Part shown: positions 53,709 through 61,604 of the stretch, piece after piece
Layout of the letters: every line of letters begins with the position of its first letter
How positions within the stretch are numbered: the first letter of the stretch is position 1
DNA from: Solwaraspora sp. WMMD406
GTDB taxonomy: Bacteria; Actinomycetota; Actinomycetes; Mycobacteriales; Micromonosporaceae
Direction: 5' to 3'
DNA: 64,000 nt
Assembly (NCBI RefSeq): GCF_029626025.1
Contig: NZ_JARUBF010000001.1
Span: forward strand, 6,604,001 to 6,668,000
Position numbers and translations under genes: made by a program
Notes under the pieces: model-generated
What the model saw: only the letters and a program-made list of their open reading frames with translations
What the model was told of the DNA's origin: nothing
The model's database searches: none

Positions 53709-54935
53709 ATGGCCACCATCGGCGACAACATCGCGCAGGTCAGGCGCCGGCAGTCGATCACTCAGGAGCAACTCGCGGCTGCGGCCGGAGTGAGTACGGA
53801 GACGATCCGCAAGCTGGAGACGAATCAGCGTACGACGCCTCGGATCGCGACGCTGCATGCGATCGCACGGGCGTTGGGCGTACCGACGACGACTCTGCTC
53901 GGCGATGCGAGCACCGGGGCGGCCCGCCGGGAGCCCGGCCATCGTCCGTTGGCGTTACTCGACCTGCGTCGGGTGTTGATCCCTGCCCGTGGACCGGCCG
54001 GCTACATCGCTGACGAGGTGCCGGCGCTGCCAGCGGCGGGCGTACCGGGTCGGCTCGCCGAGGCGGACCGTGCCTACCACCGAGGCGACTACGCCGCCGC
54101 GTTGGCCGTGCTGCCACAGCTGATCGCCGGAGCCCGGCACGCCGCCGAGAACGCTGACGATGCCAACAGGCCATCCGCGTACCGGACCCTGGCCCGCACC
54201 TACGACCTGACCTGCAGCGTGCTGATCCAGGTGCGGGCGGTCGACCTCGCATACCAGGCGGTGAATTCCGCCTTGGACGCTGCGGCTTCCGCCGGGGACG
54301 AACTGCTGAGCGCGGTGACGGTCAAACGCATGTCGTGGCTGTTGCTGCGCCAAGGCCGGCTGACCGATGCGGAACGGCTAGCGGTCACCACCGCCGACCG
54401 GATCGAGCCTCGGTTTTCCCGCGCTACTCCGGACGAGCTGGCGGCATGGGGCTGGCTGATGGTAGCCGCAGCTGCTGCTACGGCCCGGGACAATCGGCCG
54501 GACGAGGCGGTCGCCCAGCTCGACGCGGCGGCGGCTGCGGCAGCCCGGCTGGGCACCCGGCCGGTCAGTCCTGATCAATTGACGATCGTCGGCGGGATGC
54601 GGTCGAGCATGGTCGACATGATGCGGGCCGAGGCGGCCGGGGTCGGTGGCGAGCCGCGCCGAGTGCTCGACCTGGCCGCCAACGTCAGTCGTAGCGGTGT
54701 CGAGAAGACGACCTGGCGGCGGCACCGGCTCGACGTTGCTCGCGCGCACGCCGAGCTGCGGGACTGGTCGGAGGCGACGGCGGTGCTCGGCGAGCTGGCC
54801 GCCGACGCTCCAGTGTGGTTGCGGCACCAGCGGTACGCCCGCGAGACCGTCCGCATGATCACTACCAGTCGACGTCGGGCGATGGGCCAGGAGCTGGCGA
54901 AGCTCGCCGCGTTGATGGACGGCCAGGCGGCCTGA
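53709..54935 (+). CDS. XRE-type HTH regulator with TPR-like C-terminus
   Basis: The 408-residue protein starts at ATG 53709, with GGGGAAGG upstream. Residues 5-65 form the helix-turn-helix (ITQEQLAAAAGVSTETIRKL). The remaining 330 residues are helical and TPR-like (AEADRAYHRGDYAAALAVLP; RQGRLTDAERLAVTTADRIE). Such regulators are common in actinomycete development and defence loci. It is divergent from the TPR-EACC1-CHAT-TPR operon with only about 150 bases between, so it is well placed to control it. Confidence 0.85.
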   Translation: MATIGDNIAQVRRRQSITQEQLAAAAGVSTETIRKLETNQRTTPRIATLHAIARALGVPTTTLLGDASTGAARREPGHRPLALLDLRRVLIPARGPAGYIADEVPALPAAGVPGRLAEADRAYHRGDYAAALAVLPQLIAGARHAAENADDANRPSAYRTLARTYDLTCSVLIQVRAVDLAYQAVNSALDAAASAGDELLSAVTVKRMSWLLLRQGRLTDAERLAVTTADRIEPRFSRATPDELAAWGWLMVAAAAATARDNRPDEAVAQLDAAAAAAARLGTRPVSPDQLTIVGGMRSSMVDMMRAEAAGVGGEPRRVLDLAANVSRSGVEKTTWRRHRLDVARAHAELRDWSEATAVLGELAADAPVWLRHQRYARETVRMITTSRRRAMGQELAKLAALMDGQAA

Positions 54936-55234
54936 CCTGCACAACCAGCACCGGGAGTACCGGTTTCGGGGTCTGCCGCACAACGGGCACCACCCTTGCA
55001 TTCACTCTCAGTGATCAACTCGGCATCCTTCTACGTAGGACGGCCGAGCCGGGTCCCGCACCATCACACACTGCGGAACACCGCCCGGCCCGCCGTCCGC
55101 CCAGCTGGGCCCGACGCGTACCCGTGATCGCCTTCCCGCGTCGGGCCCGCCTGCGGCGGCGGCCTCGGGGTTGACGTGGAGAGCCACCTCGGGGTCGCCG
55201 CCTTCCAACTCTCACCGTTGAGGGGGGCCGTGGC
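54936..55234. other. Intergenic region before the three-gene HTH operon
   Basis: These 299 bases hold no convincing gene. A TTGACG at 55171 has no matching -10 element at the right distance. The GAGGGGGG ribosome site of the 57-residue gene is at 55219-55226. Confidence 0.4.
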
Positions 55235-55408
55235 GTGCTCGGGAAGTGGTTTCAGCGTGCGGACGTACCGGTGGATGTGGTGTATCCGGTGCCGGGTCGG
55301 CGGCGGTACGCCGAGGTGAGCGCACTGCCTGCGGATCGGCGGCCGGCGACCCGTACGGATCGGGCGCAGCGGCGGGGCGGTAACGCCGGCCGGCACTACC
55401 TGCCGTGA
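55235..55408 (+). CDS. Small basic protein (57 residues), first gene of three-gene operon
   Basis: GTG 55235 follows a strong GAGGGGGG ribosome site. The product, MLGKWFQRADVPVDVVYPVP followed by an Arg-rich segment (GRRRYAEVSALPADRRPATR) and ending GGNAGRHYLP, has no signal peptide. Its stop overlaps the GTG of the next gene (GTGA). The same close coupling repeats at the next junction, so all three are probably made together. Function unknown. Confidence 0.6.
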   Translation: MLGKWFQRADVPVDVVYPVPGRRRYAEVSALPADRRPATRTDRAQRRGGNAGRHYLP

Positions 55409-55674
55409 AGAAGATTGATGCCAGTGGTGGGAAGCCGGTGCACGAGCCGGTACGGCCGTCCTGGTGGTGCGCGGTGTGTCCGGACGGTACGCCGTGGCCG
55501 TGCCCACCAGGCCGGGTCCAGCTGGCCGAGGCGTACGTGGACGAGCCGGTGGCGCTGTCGGTCGACGTCGGTGAGCTGCTGCCGGTGGCCGCTGAGGAAG
55601 CCGGCATCAGCGACCCGGCCGAGTTACACGAGCGCTTCGTCTCCTGGACCTGGATCGGAGTCGACCGGCCGTGA
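55405..55674 (+). CDS. Small cysteine-bearing protein (89 residues)
   Basis: The start is GTG 55405, inside the stop of the preceding small gene. It contains PSWWCAVCPDGTPWPCPPGR near residue 25, with three cysteines that could bind zinc, and then an acidic helical part (VDVGELLPVAAEEAGISDPA). Its stop overlaps the GTG of the HTH gene. Possible roles are a partner or anti-regulator for the HTH protein. I recognise no family. Confidence 0.75.
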   Translation: MKKIDASGGKPVHEPVRPSWWCAVCPDGTPWPCPPGRVQLAEAYVDEPVALSVDVGELLPVAAEEAGISDPAELHERFVSWTWIGVDRP

Positions 55675-56879
55675 CCGTGGCGATCGGACGCCGGGTGGCC
55701 CAGTGGCGGGTACGGCGACGGATGACCCAGCAGGTGTTCGCCGACCGGATCGGCCGGTCGAAAAGCTGGGTGGACAAGGTCGAACGCGGCGTCCGAACGC
55801 TCGACAAGTTCTCGCTGATCCAGCAGGTCGCCGACGTGCTGCGAGTGGACCCGACCGAACTGCTCGGCGGCGACCGGACGCCGCCGCCATCGCACACCGC
55901 GCCGGCCAGCGGTGTCGACGCGGTCCGGGCGGCACTGGCCCGCTACGACGTCTTCGCCGCCGACCCGCCCCGGCCACCATCTGACCCCGAGGACGTATCC
56001 CGGCGGGTGGAGCATGCCTGGTCGACGTACCGCCACGGCGACCATCCCCGGCTGCTGCGGACCCTGCCCGACCTGCTCGACGCCGCACGACGGCTGCCCG
56101 CCGCGCGACCCGGACACGGCATCCGGCCGCTGACGCAGGCGTACCAGGTCACCGCCCACACGCTGGTCAAAGTCGGCGAACCGGACCTGGCCTGGCTGGC
56201 CGCCGACCGGGCACTCGCCACCGCCGGCACCGACCGGCTGCTGGCGGCCTCGGCGGCGGTGCCGCTCGCCCAAGCGCTACGCGGCCTCGGCCAGCACCGG
56301 CTGGCGATGACGGCGGCGATCACCGCCGCGCACCAGGTCGCCACCGCGCACCAAGTCGCAACCGCCGCCGGCCGGCACCCGCCGCCGCACCGACAACCGG
56401 TGTACGGGACGCTGCTGCTCCAAGCCGCGTACGCCGCCGCCAGCTGCGGCGACACCGCCGCCGTGGCCGAGCTGATCAGGCAGGCCGCCGACCTCGCCGG
56501 ACAGGCCGGCGACGACCCCGATCCCGGTACGGCGAGCTTCGGCCCCGCCGCCGTCGAATGTGCCCGCGTGAGCACGGCCGTCGAGTTGGGCGACGCCGCC
56601 GACGCCGCCGGACGGCACCCGGCGATCGTCCGGTGCGACGGCTGGCTCCGGCTGCCCGCCGAGCATCGGGCGGCGTACCTGATCGACGTCACCCGCGCGT
56701 ACCTCGACCTCGGCGACCTGGTGGCGGCCGGCGGCACGCTGGTCGAGGCCGACCGGGTCGCACCGGCCGAGGTCCGCTGCCGACCTGCCAGCCGTACGGT
56801 CGTGGCCGAGGTTGCCCGCAGCGGACCGGGATCGGCGGGCGTCGCCCGACTGGCGACGGCCCTCGGCCTGACCCACTGA
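55671..56879 (+). CDS. XRE-type HTH regulator with TPR-like C-terminus, second copy type
   Basis: The 402-residue protein starts at GTG 55671, coupled to the 89-residue gene. It has an XRE helix-turn-helix in residues 8-65 (RRMTQQVFADRIGRSKSWVD) with an unusual recognition helix SKSWVDKVERG. The rest is helical and TPR-like (YRHGDHPRLLRTLPDLLDAA; YLDLGDLVAAGGTLVEADRV). It has the same plan as the 53709 protein but low identity. It is followed by a 38-bp palindrome acting as terminator. Confidence 0.85.
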   Translation: MTVAIGRRVAQWRVRRRMTQQVFADRIGRSKSWVDKVERGVRTLDKFSLIQQVADVLRVDPTELLGGDRTPPPSHTAPASGVDAVRAALARYDVFAADPPRPPSDPEDVSRRVEHAWSTYRHGDHPRLLRTLPDLLDAARRLPAARPGHGIRPLTQAYQVTAHTLVKVGEPDLAWLAADRALATAGTDRLLAASAAVPLAQALRGLGQHRLAMTAAITAAHQVATAHQVATAAGRHPPPHRQPVYGTLLLQAAYAAASCGDTAAVAELIRQAADLAGQAGDDPDPGTASFGPAAVECARVSTAVELGDAADAAGRHPAIVRCDGWLRLPAEHRAAYLIDVTRAYLDLGDLVAAGGTLVEADRVAPAEVRCRPASRTVVAEVARSGPGSAGVARLATALGLTH

Positions 56880-56910
56880 CCGCCCGGCCGACCGATACTG
56901 CGATCGGGCG

Positions 56911-56948
56911 TGATCCCCCTGCGGGATCATGATCCCGCAGGGGGATCA
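56911..56948. terminator. Perfect 38-bp palindrome between convergent genes
   Basis: Two 19-base arms (TGATCCCCCTGCGGGATCA) with no loop lie between the HTH gene (+) and the PrsW gene (-). It can act as a terminator on both strands. Confidence 0.8.
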
Positions 56949-56996
56949 GCCGCGAAACACCATTGGGTTCCCGGGGCGGACGGCGGATTCGTACTG

Positions 56997-58817
56997 CTAT
57001 TTGGGCGGTGGGCCGTAGTGGCCGGGCCGGACCTCATAGTCCGACGGCGGACGGTAGTCCGACGGCGGCGAGCTGTAACCGGGCGGCGGAGCGCCGTAGC
57101 CCGGCGGGGGTCCGTAGTTCGGTGGAGCGCCGTAGCCGGGCGGAGGGCCGTAACCAGGAGGAACACCGTATCCGGGCGGGGGCCCGTATCCCGGTGGCGG
57201 GCCGTAGCCGGGAGGCGGGGGGCCGTAGCCGGGAGTCGGGCCGTAGCCGGGAGTCGGGCCGTAGCCGTACGGCGCGAACGCGGGTGGGGGTGGCGGCGGC
57301 GGGGGTGCGGTGAGCACCACCGGGATCGGTACGACCGGCTCGTCAGGGGCGGCGACCGCCCGCTGGCTGCCATCCGGGAAGGTCATCTGATAGGACTCGC
57401 CGTCCCACACCGCCTGCGGAGCCTGCGGGTCCCGGCCCACGAAGACCTGACGGTAGCCGGCGAGCGCGGCGAGCAGCCGATGCTCCTCCTTGGCGTGCCG
57501 GGCCAAGTCCTTCGGTTTGCGCTCCAGACCACGCACGAACCCGTCGCGCAGCAACGCCAGCTTGGTCGCGGCGGCCTGGAAGTCACGCATCGCCCGCGCA
57601 CCCGGCTCACCGGCCACCCGGCGGGCCCAGCGGCGGGCCGAATGCCGGCGACCCAGAGAGCCCAACGCCGCCACCTCCGGCGGGGTGAACCAGCCGGCGT
57701 GCACGTAGTCGGGCAGCACCCGCTCGGTGAGCCGCCCCTCCCAGCTGCGCAGCCAGATCGCCAGCCCGACCATGCCGAAGAAGATCGGCACCATCAGGCC
57801 CAGGTAGCCGTACAGCATGATCAGGGTCTGTCCGGTCGCTTCGACCAGCGTCGGCATCAGGTTCCAGGCACCGTGCAGCATCATCGCCAGCAGCAGGCCG
57901 GCGAGCGGCGCGGCCAGCCGGATCCGGCGGTCGGCGCTCCGGGCAGCCACCCCGAGCCCCACCCCGGCGAACGACGTGAACAGCGGGTGCGCGAACCCGG
58001 TGAACAGGATCCGCACGATGAAGATGGCGAAGACGTTCTGCGCCCCGGTAGCCGGCCCGTACTGCTCGGCACCGGCCGCGTAGCCGTAGCCGCCGAGGTA
58101 GAGGATGTTTTCCACCATCGCGAACCCGATCGCCGACAGACCGCAGTAGACGATGCCGTCGGTGATCCCGGACCATTCCCGCCGCCGGGTCAACAGCAGC
58201 AGGATCGGGCCCAGGGTCTTGGTCAGCTCCTCGATGAACGGGGCGACCAGCACCGCCACCAACGACTCCGGATAGCCCCACCAGTCGAGCAGGATCGCCG
58301 AGAAGTTGTTGACCACCAGCGACACCGACGTGGCGACGAACGCTCCCCAGGCGAAGCAGAACACCAGGTAGCGGATCGGTTCGGGTTCGTAGCGGTCCAG
58401 CCACAGGAAACAGGCCACGAGCACCGGTACGGGCAGCACCGCGGCGACCATGCCGACACTCAGTGCCGCGATGCCGATCTGCATGCCGAGATAGCTGAGG
58501 ATGGCGACGCCGCAGCCGGCGATGAAGACGATGATGCCGAGCAGGACCAGCCACCGCTTCCAGACGCTCTGCCGGGGTCGCTCCGGCGCACCGACCGACG
58601 CGGGCGGCCCGGCCGGCGGCGGCGCACTGACCGGCGCGGGCTGATCACCTGGCGGCGGCGAGCTGACCGGTACGGGCGGCCCGGCCGGCGGAGACGAGCT
58701 GACCGGTACGGGCGGCCCGGCCGGCGGAGACGAGCTGACCGGCGGCGGCGCACTGACCGGCGCGTCAGGCGTGGGGTGCGGTTCGGGGTGCCCGCCGCCG
58801 GAAGCAGAGTCGACCAT
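56997..58817 (-). CDS. PrsW-family intramembrane metalloprotease with Pro-rich ends
   Basis: The 606-residue protein starts at ATG 58817. A Pro/Ser-rich cytoplasmic N-terminus of about 85 residues has PPAGPPVPVS repeats. The membrane core (about 90-370) has eight or nine segments with the PrsW motifs FIEELTKTLGP (EExxK), GFAMVENILYLGG, GFAHPLFTSFAGVGLG (His) and LHGAWN. Residues 530-606 are a repeated GYGPPP tail of about ten units. PrsW in Bacillus cuts anti-sigma factor RsiW; the target here is unknown. Homologues with disordered ends are common in actinobacteria. Confidence 0.87.
   Translation of the reverse strand: MVDSASGGGHPEPHPTPDAPVSAPPPVSSSPPAGPPVPVSSSPPAGPPVPVSSPPPGDQPAPVSAPPPAGPPASVGAPERPRQSVWKRWLVLLGIIVFIAGCGVAILSYLGMQIGIAALSVGMVAAVLPVPVLVACFLWLDRYEPEPIRYLVFCFAWGAFVATSVSLVVNNFSAILLDWWGYPESLVAVLVAPFIEELTKTLGPILLLLTRRREWSGITDGIVYCGLSAIGFAMVENILYLGGYGYAAGAEQYGPATGAQNVFAIFIVRILFTGFAHPLFTSFAGVGLGVAARSADRRIRLAAPLAGLLLAMMLHGAWNLMPTLVEATGQTLIMLYGYLGLMVPIFFGMVGLAIWLRSWEGRLTERVLPDYVHAGWFTPPEVAALGSLGRRHSARRWARRVAGEPGARAMRDFQAAATKLALLRDGFVRGLERKPKDLARHAKEEHRLLAALAGYRQVFVGRDPQAPQAVWDGESYQMTFPDGSQRAVAAPDEPVVPIPVVLTAPPPPPPPPAFAPYGYGPTPGYGPTPGYGPPPPGYGPPPGYGPPPGYGVPPGYGPPPGYGAPPNYGPPPGYGAPPPGYSSPPSDYRPPSDYEVRPGHYGPPPK
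57010..57290. repeat. Proline/glycine/tyrosine-coding simple repeats
   Basis: Irregular 12-18-bp units coding for PPPGYG run through the 3' end of the PrsW gene. Confidence 0.75.
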
Positions 58818-58889
58818 CCCGTCAGCGTAGCCAGCGGCGCCCCGGCGCGGGGCGCTGCTCCCGCCCCCGACCGGCATCCGAGGGTCGGC

Positions 58890-60056
58890 TCAGCCGGCGT
58901 CCCGCTTGCCGAACGCGTCGCTCACCAGGCGATCCACCTCGTCGGCGTCGGCCCCGCTGGCCCGGACCAGGTCGCTCGCGGCGGCCCGGATCTGGGCCAC
59001 CACCACACTGCCGTTGAACCCCACCCCGGCTTCGTACGCCGTACCCGCGCCGTGGGCCGCCTCCAGCGCCCGACGTCGGGTGTGCAGCGGCTCGGTCCCG
59101 GCGTCCAACTCCTGGCGCAGCACGCGCACCGCTTCACCGAGCCGGCAGATCGCCTCCGGCAGGGCCGGTGGCACCGGTTCGTTCTCGGCCAACACCGACG
59201 CCACCCGGCGGGTCAGCACCCGCGAGTTGCGCAGCCCCCGCGTCACGTACTCGGCGCTCTCGGCGTACTGGGCCAGCGGGCCCCGGGCCCGCCACCGGGC
59301 CGGGGCCAGCACGGCGGTCTCGTGTCCGGCCTGCACGGCGTCGCGGAACGCGGACAGTTCCTTCTCCGCTTCCAGGAGTCGACGGGCCGCCGACTCGGCC
59401 TTGCGGCGGTTTCCCTGGATCAGCGCTCTGCCGCTGCGGATCAGCATGTCGGCGAGGACGTCGAGGGCCGGGTCGGCGGCCCGGCGAACCACCGTCAGCG
59501 GGTTCAACGGCAGCAGCAGGACCAGCACCACCAGCCCGACCAGCCCGCCGACCAGGGCGTCGATGAACCGGTCCGGGTAGAAGCTCTGCGTCGTCGGCAG
59601 CAGGGTGGCGACCAGGACCCCGGACGACGCCGCCTGGGTGACCAGGGCCGATCCGCCGCCGAGGAAGACGGCGGCGATCACCGCGAGCGGCACGATCAAC
59701 GCCAACTGCCAGGTGCCGGTACCGATCGCGATGACGATGGCGTCGCCGACCGCGATCCCGATCGCGACGCCGACGACCAGTTCGGCGGTACGTTTCAGCC
59801 GCTGGCCGATGGACGCGCTGAGGATGACGACCGCCGAGATCGGAGCGAAGATCGGCAGCTCGTGGCCGATCACCCGGTAGGAGATGAACCAGGCCAGCGC
59901 GGCGGCCAGGCCGGCCTGCAGGGCGAGCACCAGGTTGGCGCGGACCCGTTGGGACCGGTCGTGGAACTCGACGGAGGCGCGGCTGCGCACCACGGTCAGG
60001 ACCCCGGCGAGGCGTGGACCCGCCGCCGTGCCCGACGGCTTCCCGGCAGCGGCCAT
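58890..60056 (-). CDS. FUSC-family (aromatic acid exporter-like) membrane protein
   Basis: The 388-residue protein has an N-terminal membrane bundle of about five or six segments (residues 40-190: LALQAGLAAALAWFISYRVI, LPIFAPISAVVILSASIGQR) and a C-terminal cytoplasmic helical domain (EAEKELSAFRDAVQAGHETA). FUSC proteins are related to AaeB and plant ALMT-like exporters. A substrate cannot be assigned. ATG 60056 is the start. It is divergent from the GlcD-like gene. Confidence 0.85.
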   Translation of the reverse strand: MAAAGKPSGTAAGPRLAGVLTVVRSRASVEFHDRSQRVRANLVLALQAGLAAALAWFISYRVIGHELPIFAPISAVVILSASIGQRLKRTAELVVGVAIGIAVGDAIVIAIGTGTWQLALIVPLAVIAAVFLGGGSALVTQAASSGVLVATLLPTTQSFYPDRFIDALVGGLVGLVVLVLLLPLNPLTVVRRAADPALDVLADMLIRSGRALIQGNRRKAESAARRLLEAEKELSAFRDAVQAGHETAVLAPARWRARGPLAQYAESAEYVTRGLRNSRVLTRRVASVLAENEPVPPALPEAICRLGEAVRVLRQELDAGTEPLHTRRRALEAAHGAGTAYEAGVGFNGSVVVAQIRAAASDLVRASGADADEVDRLVSDAFGKRDAG

Positions 60057-60173
60057 GTCAGCAGCCTACGAGGCAGATGACCGCATACGTGGCTGTTCCT
60101 GCTACTTGGTGTGATTCGCTGCGGGCTGCCGTGAACTGGTCGACCGGCCGGCGTACTGGCTAGCCTGCGACCC

Positions 60174-61568
60174 ATGTCCGACCTCATCGACGCGCTCCGT
60201 GCCGAGCTGCCCGACGCCGCCGTGTTGACCGACCCGGACCTGCTGCGCGGTCACCAACGCGACGAGGCCGACCTGTGCGCCGCAGGCACCCCGGCCGTCG
60301 TGGTCCGGCCCCGCACGACCGCCGAGGTCGTCGCCACCGTCACAATCGCCGCCCGGTACGGCGTACCGGTGGTGCCGCAGGGGGCGCGGACCGGGCTGGC
60401 CGGCGCGGCGAACGCGATCGACGGCGCGGTGGTGGTCTCCACCGTCGCGATGGACCGGATCGTCGACGTCGACCCGGTGAACCGGACCGCCGTGGTCCAA
60501 CCGGGAGTGGTCAACGCCACCCTCGCCGGTGAGGTGGCCCGGCACGGGCTGCGTTACCCGCCGGACCCCGGTTCGTGGGAGTCGTCCACCATCGGCGGCA
60601 ACGTGGCCACCAACGCGGGCGGCATGTGCTGCGTCAAGTACGGCGTGACCGGCGAGTACGTCATCGGCCTCGAAGTGGTGCTGGCCAGTGGCGAGGTGCT
60701 GCGGACCGGTCGCCGTACCGCCAAAGGGGTCGCCGGCTACGACCTGACCCGGCTGTTCGTCGGCTCCGAAGGCACCCTCGGCGTCATCACCGAGGTGACC
60801 GTGGCGTTGCGGCCGGCCGCCGACCCCGCGCTGACCCTGGTCGCGGTCTTCGACTCCACCGCCGCCGCCGGCACCGCCGTGGCCGGGATCGCCTCCGGTG
60901 GGCTCAGCCCCAGCCTGCTGGAACTGCTGGACCGGACCCATCTGCGGGCGATCGAGGCGTACCGGCCGATGGGGTTGCGGACCGACGCCGCCGCGCTGCT
61001 GCTCGCCTCGGTCGACACCGGCGACGCCGCCGCAGCCGACCTGGACCGGATCGCGCAGGTCTGCACGGCGGCCGGTGCCGACGAGGTGTACGCCGCCACC
61101 GACGCGGTCGAGGCCGCCGCGCTGCTGCAGGCCCGCCGGCTGGCGCACCCGGCGATGGAACGGTTCGCCGCCGAATCCTGCCCCGGTGGCAGCGGCGGGC
61201 TGATCATCGACGACGTGGCGGTGCCTCGGTCCGCGCTGGCGGTCATGCTGGACGGGATCGATGCGGTCGCCGCCGAACACGCGGTACCGATCGGCGTGGT
61301 CGGACACGCCGGCGACGGCAACCTGCACCCCAACATCGTGGTCGACCGGGCCGACCCGGACAGCGTCGAGCGGGGCCGGGCCGCGTTCGACGCGATCCTG
61401 CGGCTCGGGCTGTCCCTCGGCGGCACCTGCACCGGCGAACACGGCGTCGGCCTGCTCAAACGGGACTGGCTGGCCGAAGAGGTCGGCCCGGTGGGCCTGC
61501 GCGTGCATCGGGCGATCCGGCAGGCCCTGGATCCGACCGGACTGTTCAACCCGGGCAAACTGTTCTGA
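60174..61568 (+). CDS. FAD-binding oxidoreductase (glycolate oxidase GlcD-like)
   Basis: The 464-residue protein has the VAO/PCMH FAD domain (TTAEVVATVTIAARYGVPVV; GARTGLAGAANAID; PPDPGSWESSTIGGNVATNA) and a FAD-oxidase C-terminal domain (IGVVGHAGDGNLHPNIVVDR, with the metal and substrate His; GTCTGEHGVGLLKRDWLAEE). It probably oxidises a 2-hydroxy acid (D-lactate or glycolate) and passes electrons to quinone or another acceptor. No GlcE/GlcF genes are adjacent. ATG 60174. Confidence 0.87.
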   Translation: MSDLIDALRAELPDAAVLTDPDLLRGHQRDEADLCAAGTPAVVVRPRTTAEVVATVTIAARYGVPVVPQGARTGLAGAANAIDGAVVVSTVAMDRIVDVDPVNRTAVVQPGVVNATLAGEVARHGLRYPPDPGSWESSTIGGNVATNAGGMCCVKYGVTGEYVIGLEVVLASGEVLRTGRRTAKGVAGYDLTRLFVGSEGTLGVITEVTVALRPAADPALTLVAVFDSTAAAGTAVAGIASGGLSPSLLELLDRTHLRAIEAYRPMGLRTDAAALLLASVDTGDAAAADLDRIAQVCTAAGADEVYAATDAVEAAALLQARRLAHPAMERFAAESCPGGSGGLIIDDVAVPRSALAVMLDGIDAVAAEHAVPIGVVGHAGDGNLHPNIVVDRADPDSVERGRAAFDAILRLGLSLGGTCTGEHGVGLLKRDWLAEEVGPVGLRVHRAIRQALDPTGLFNPGKLF

Positions 61569-61587
61569 CTCCCGGGCAGACGGTTTC

Positions 61588-61604
61588 GACTCACGCCGTG
61601 AGTC
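61588..61604. terminator. Weak hairpin between GlcD-like and glpD genes
   Basis: GACTCAC and GTGAGTC flank three bases; the right arm overlaps the glpD stop. It is a modest candidate. Confidence 0.35.
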
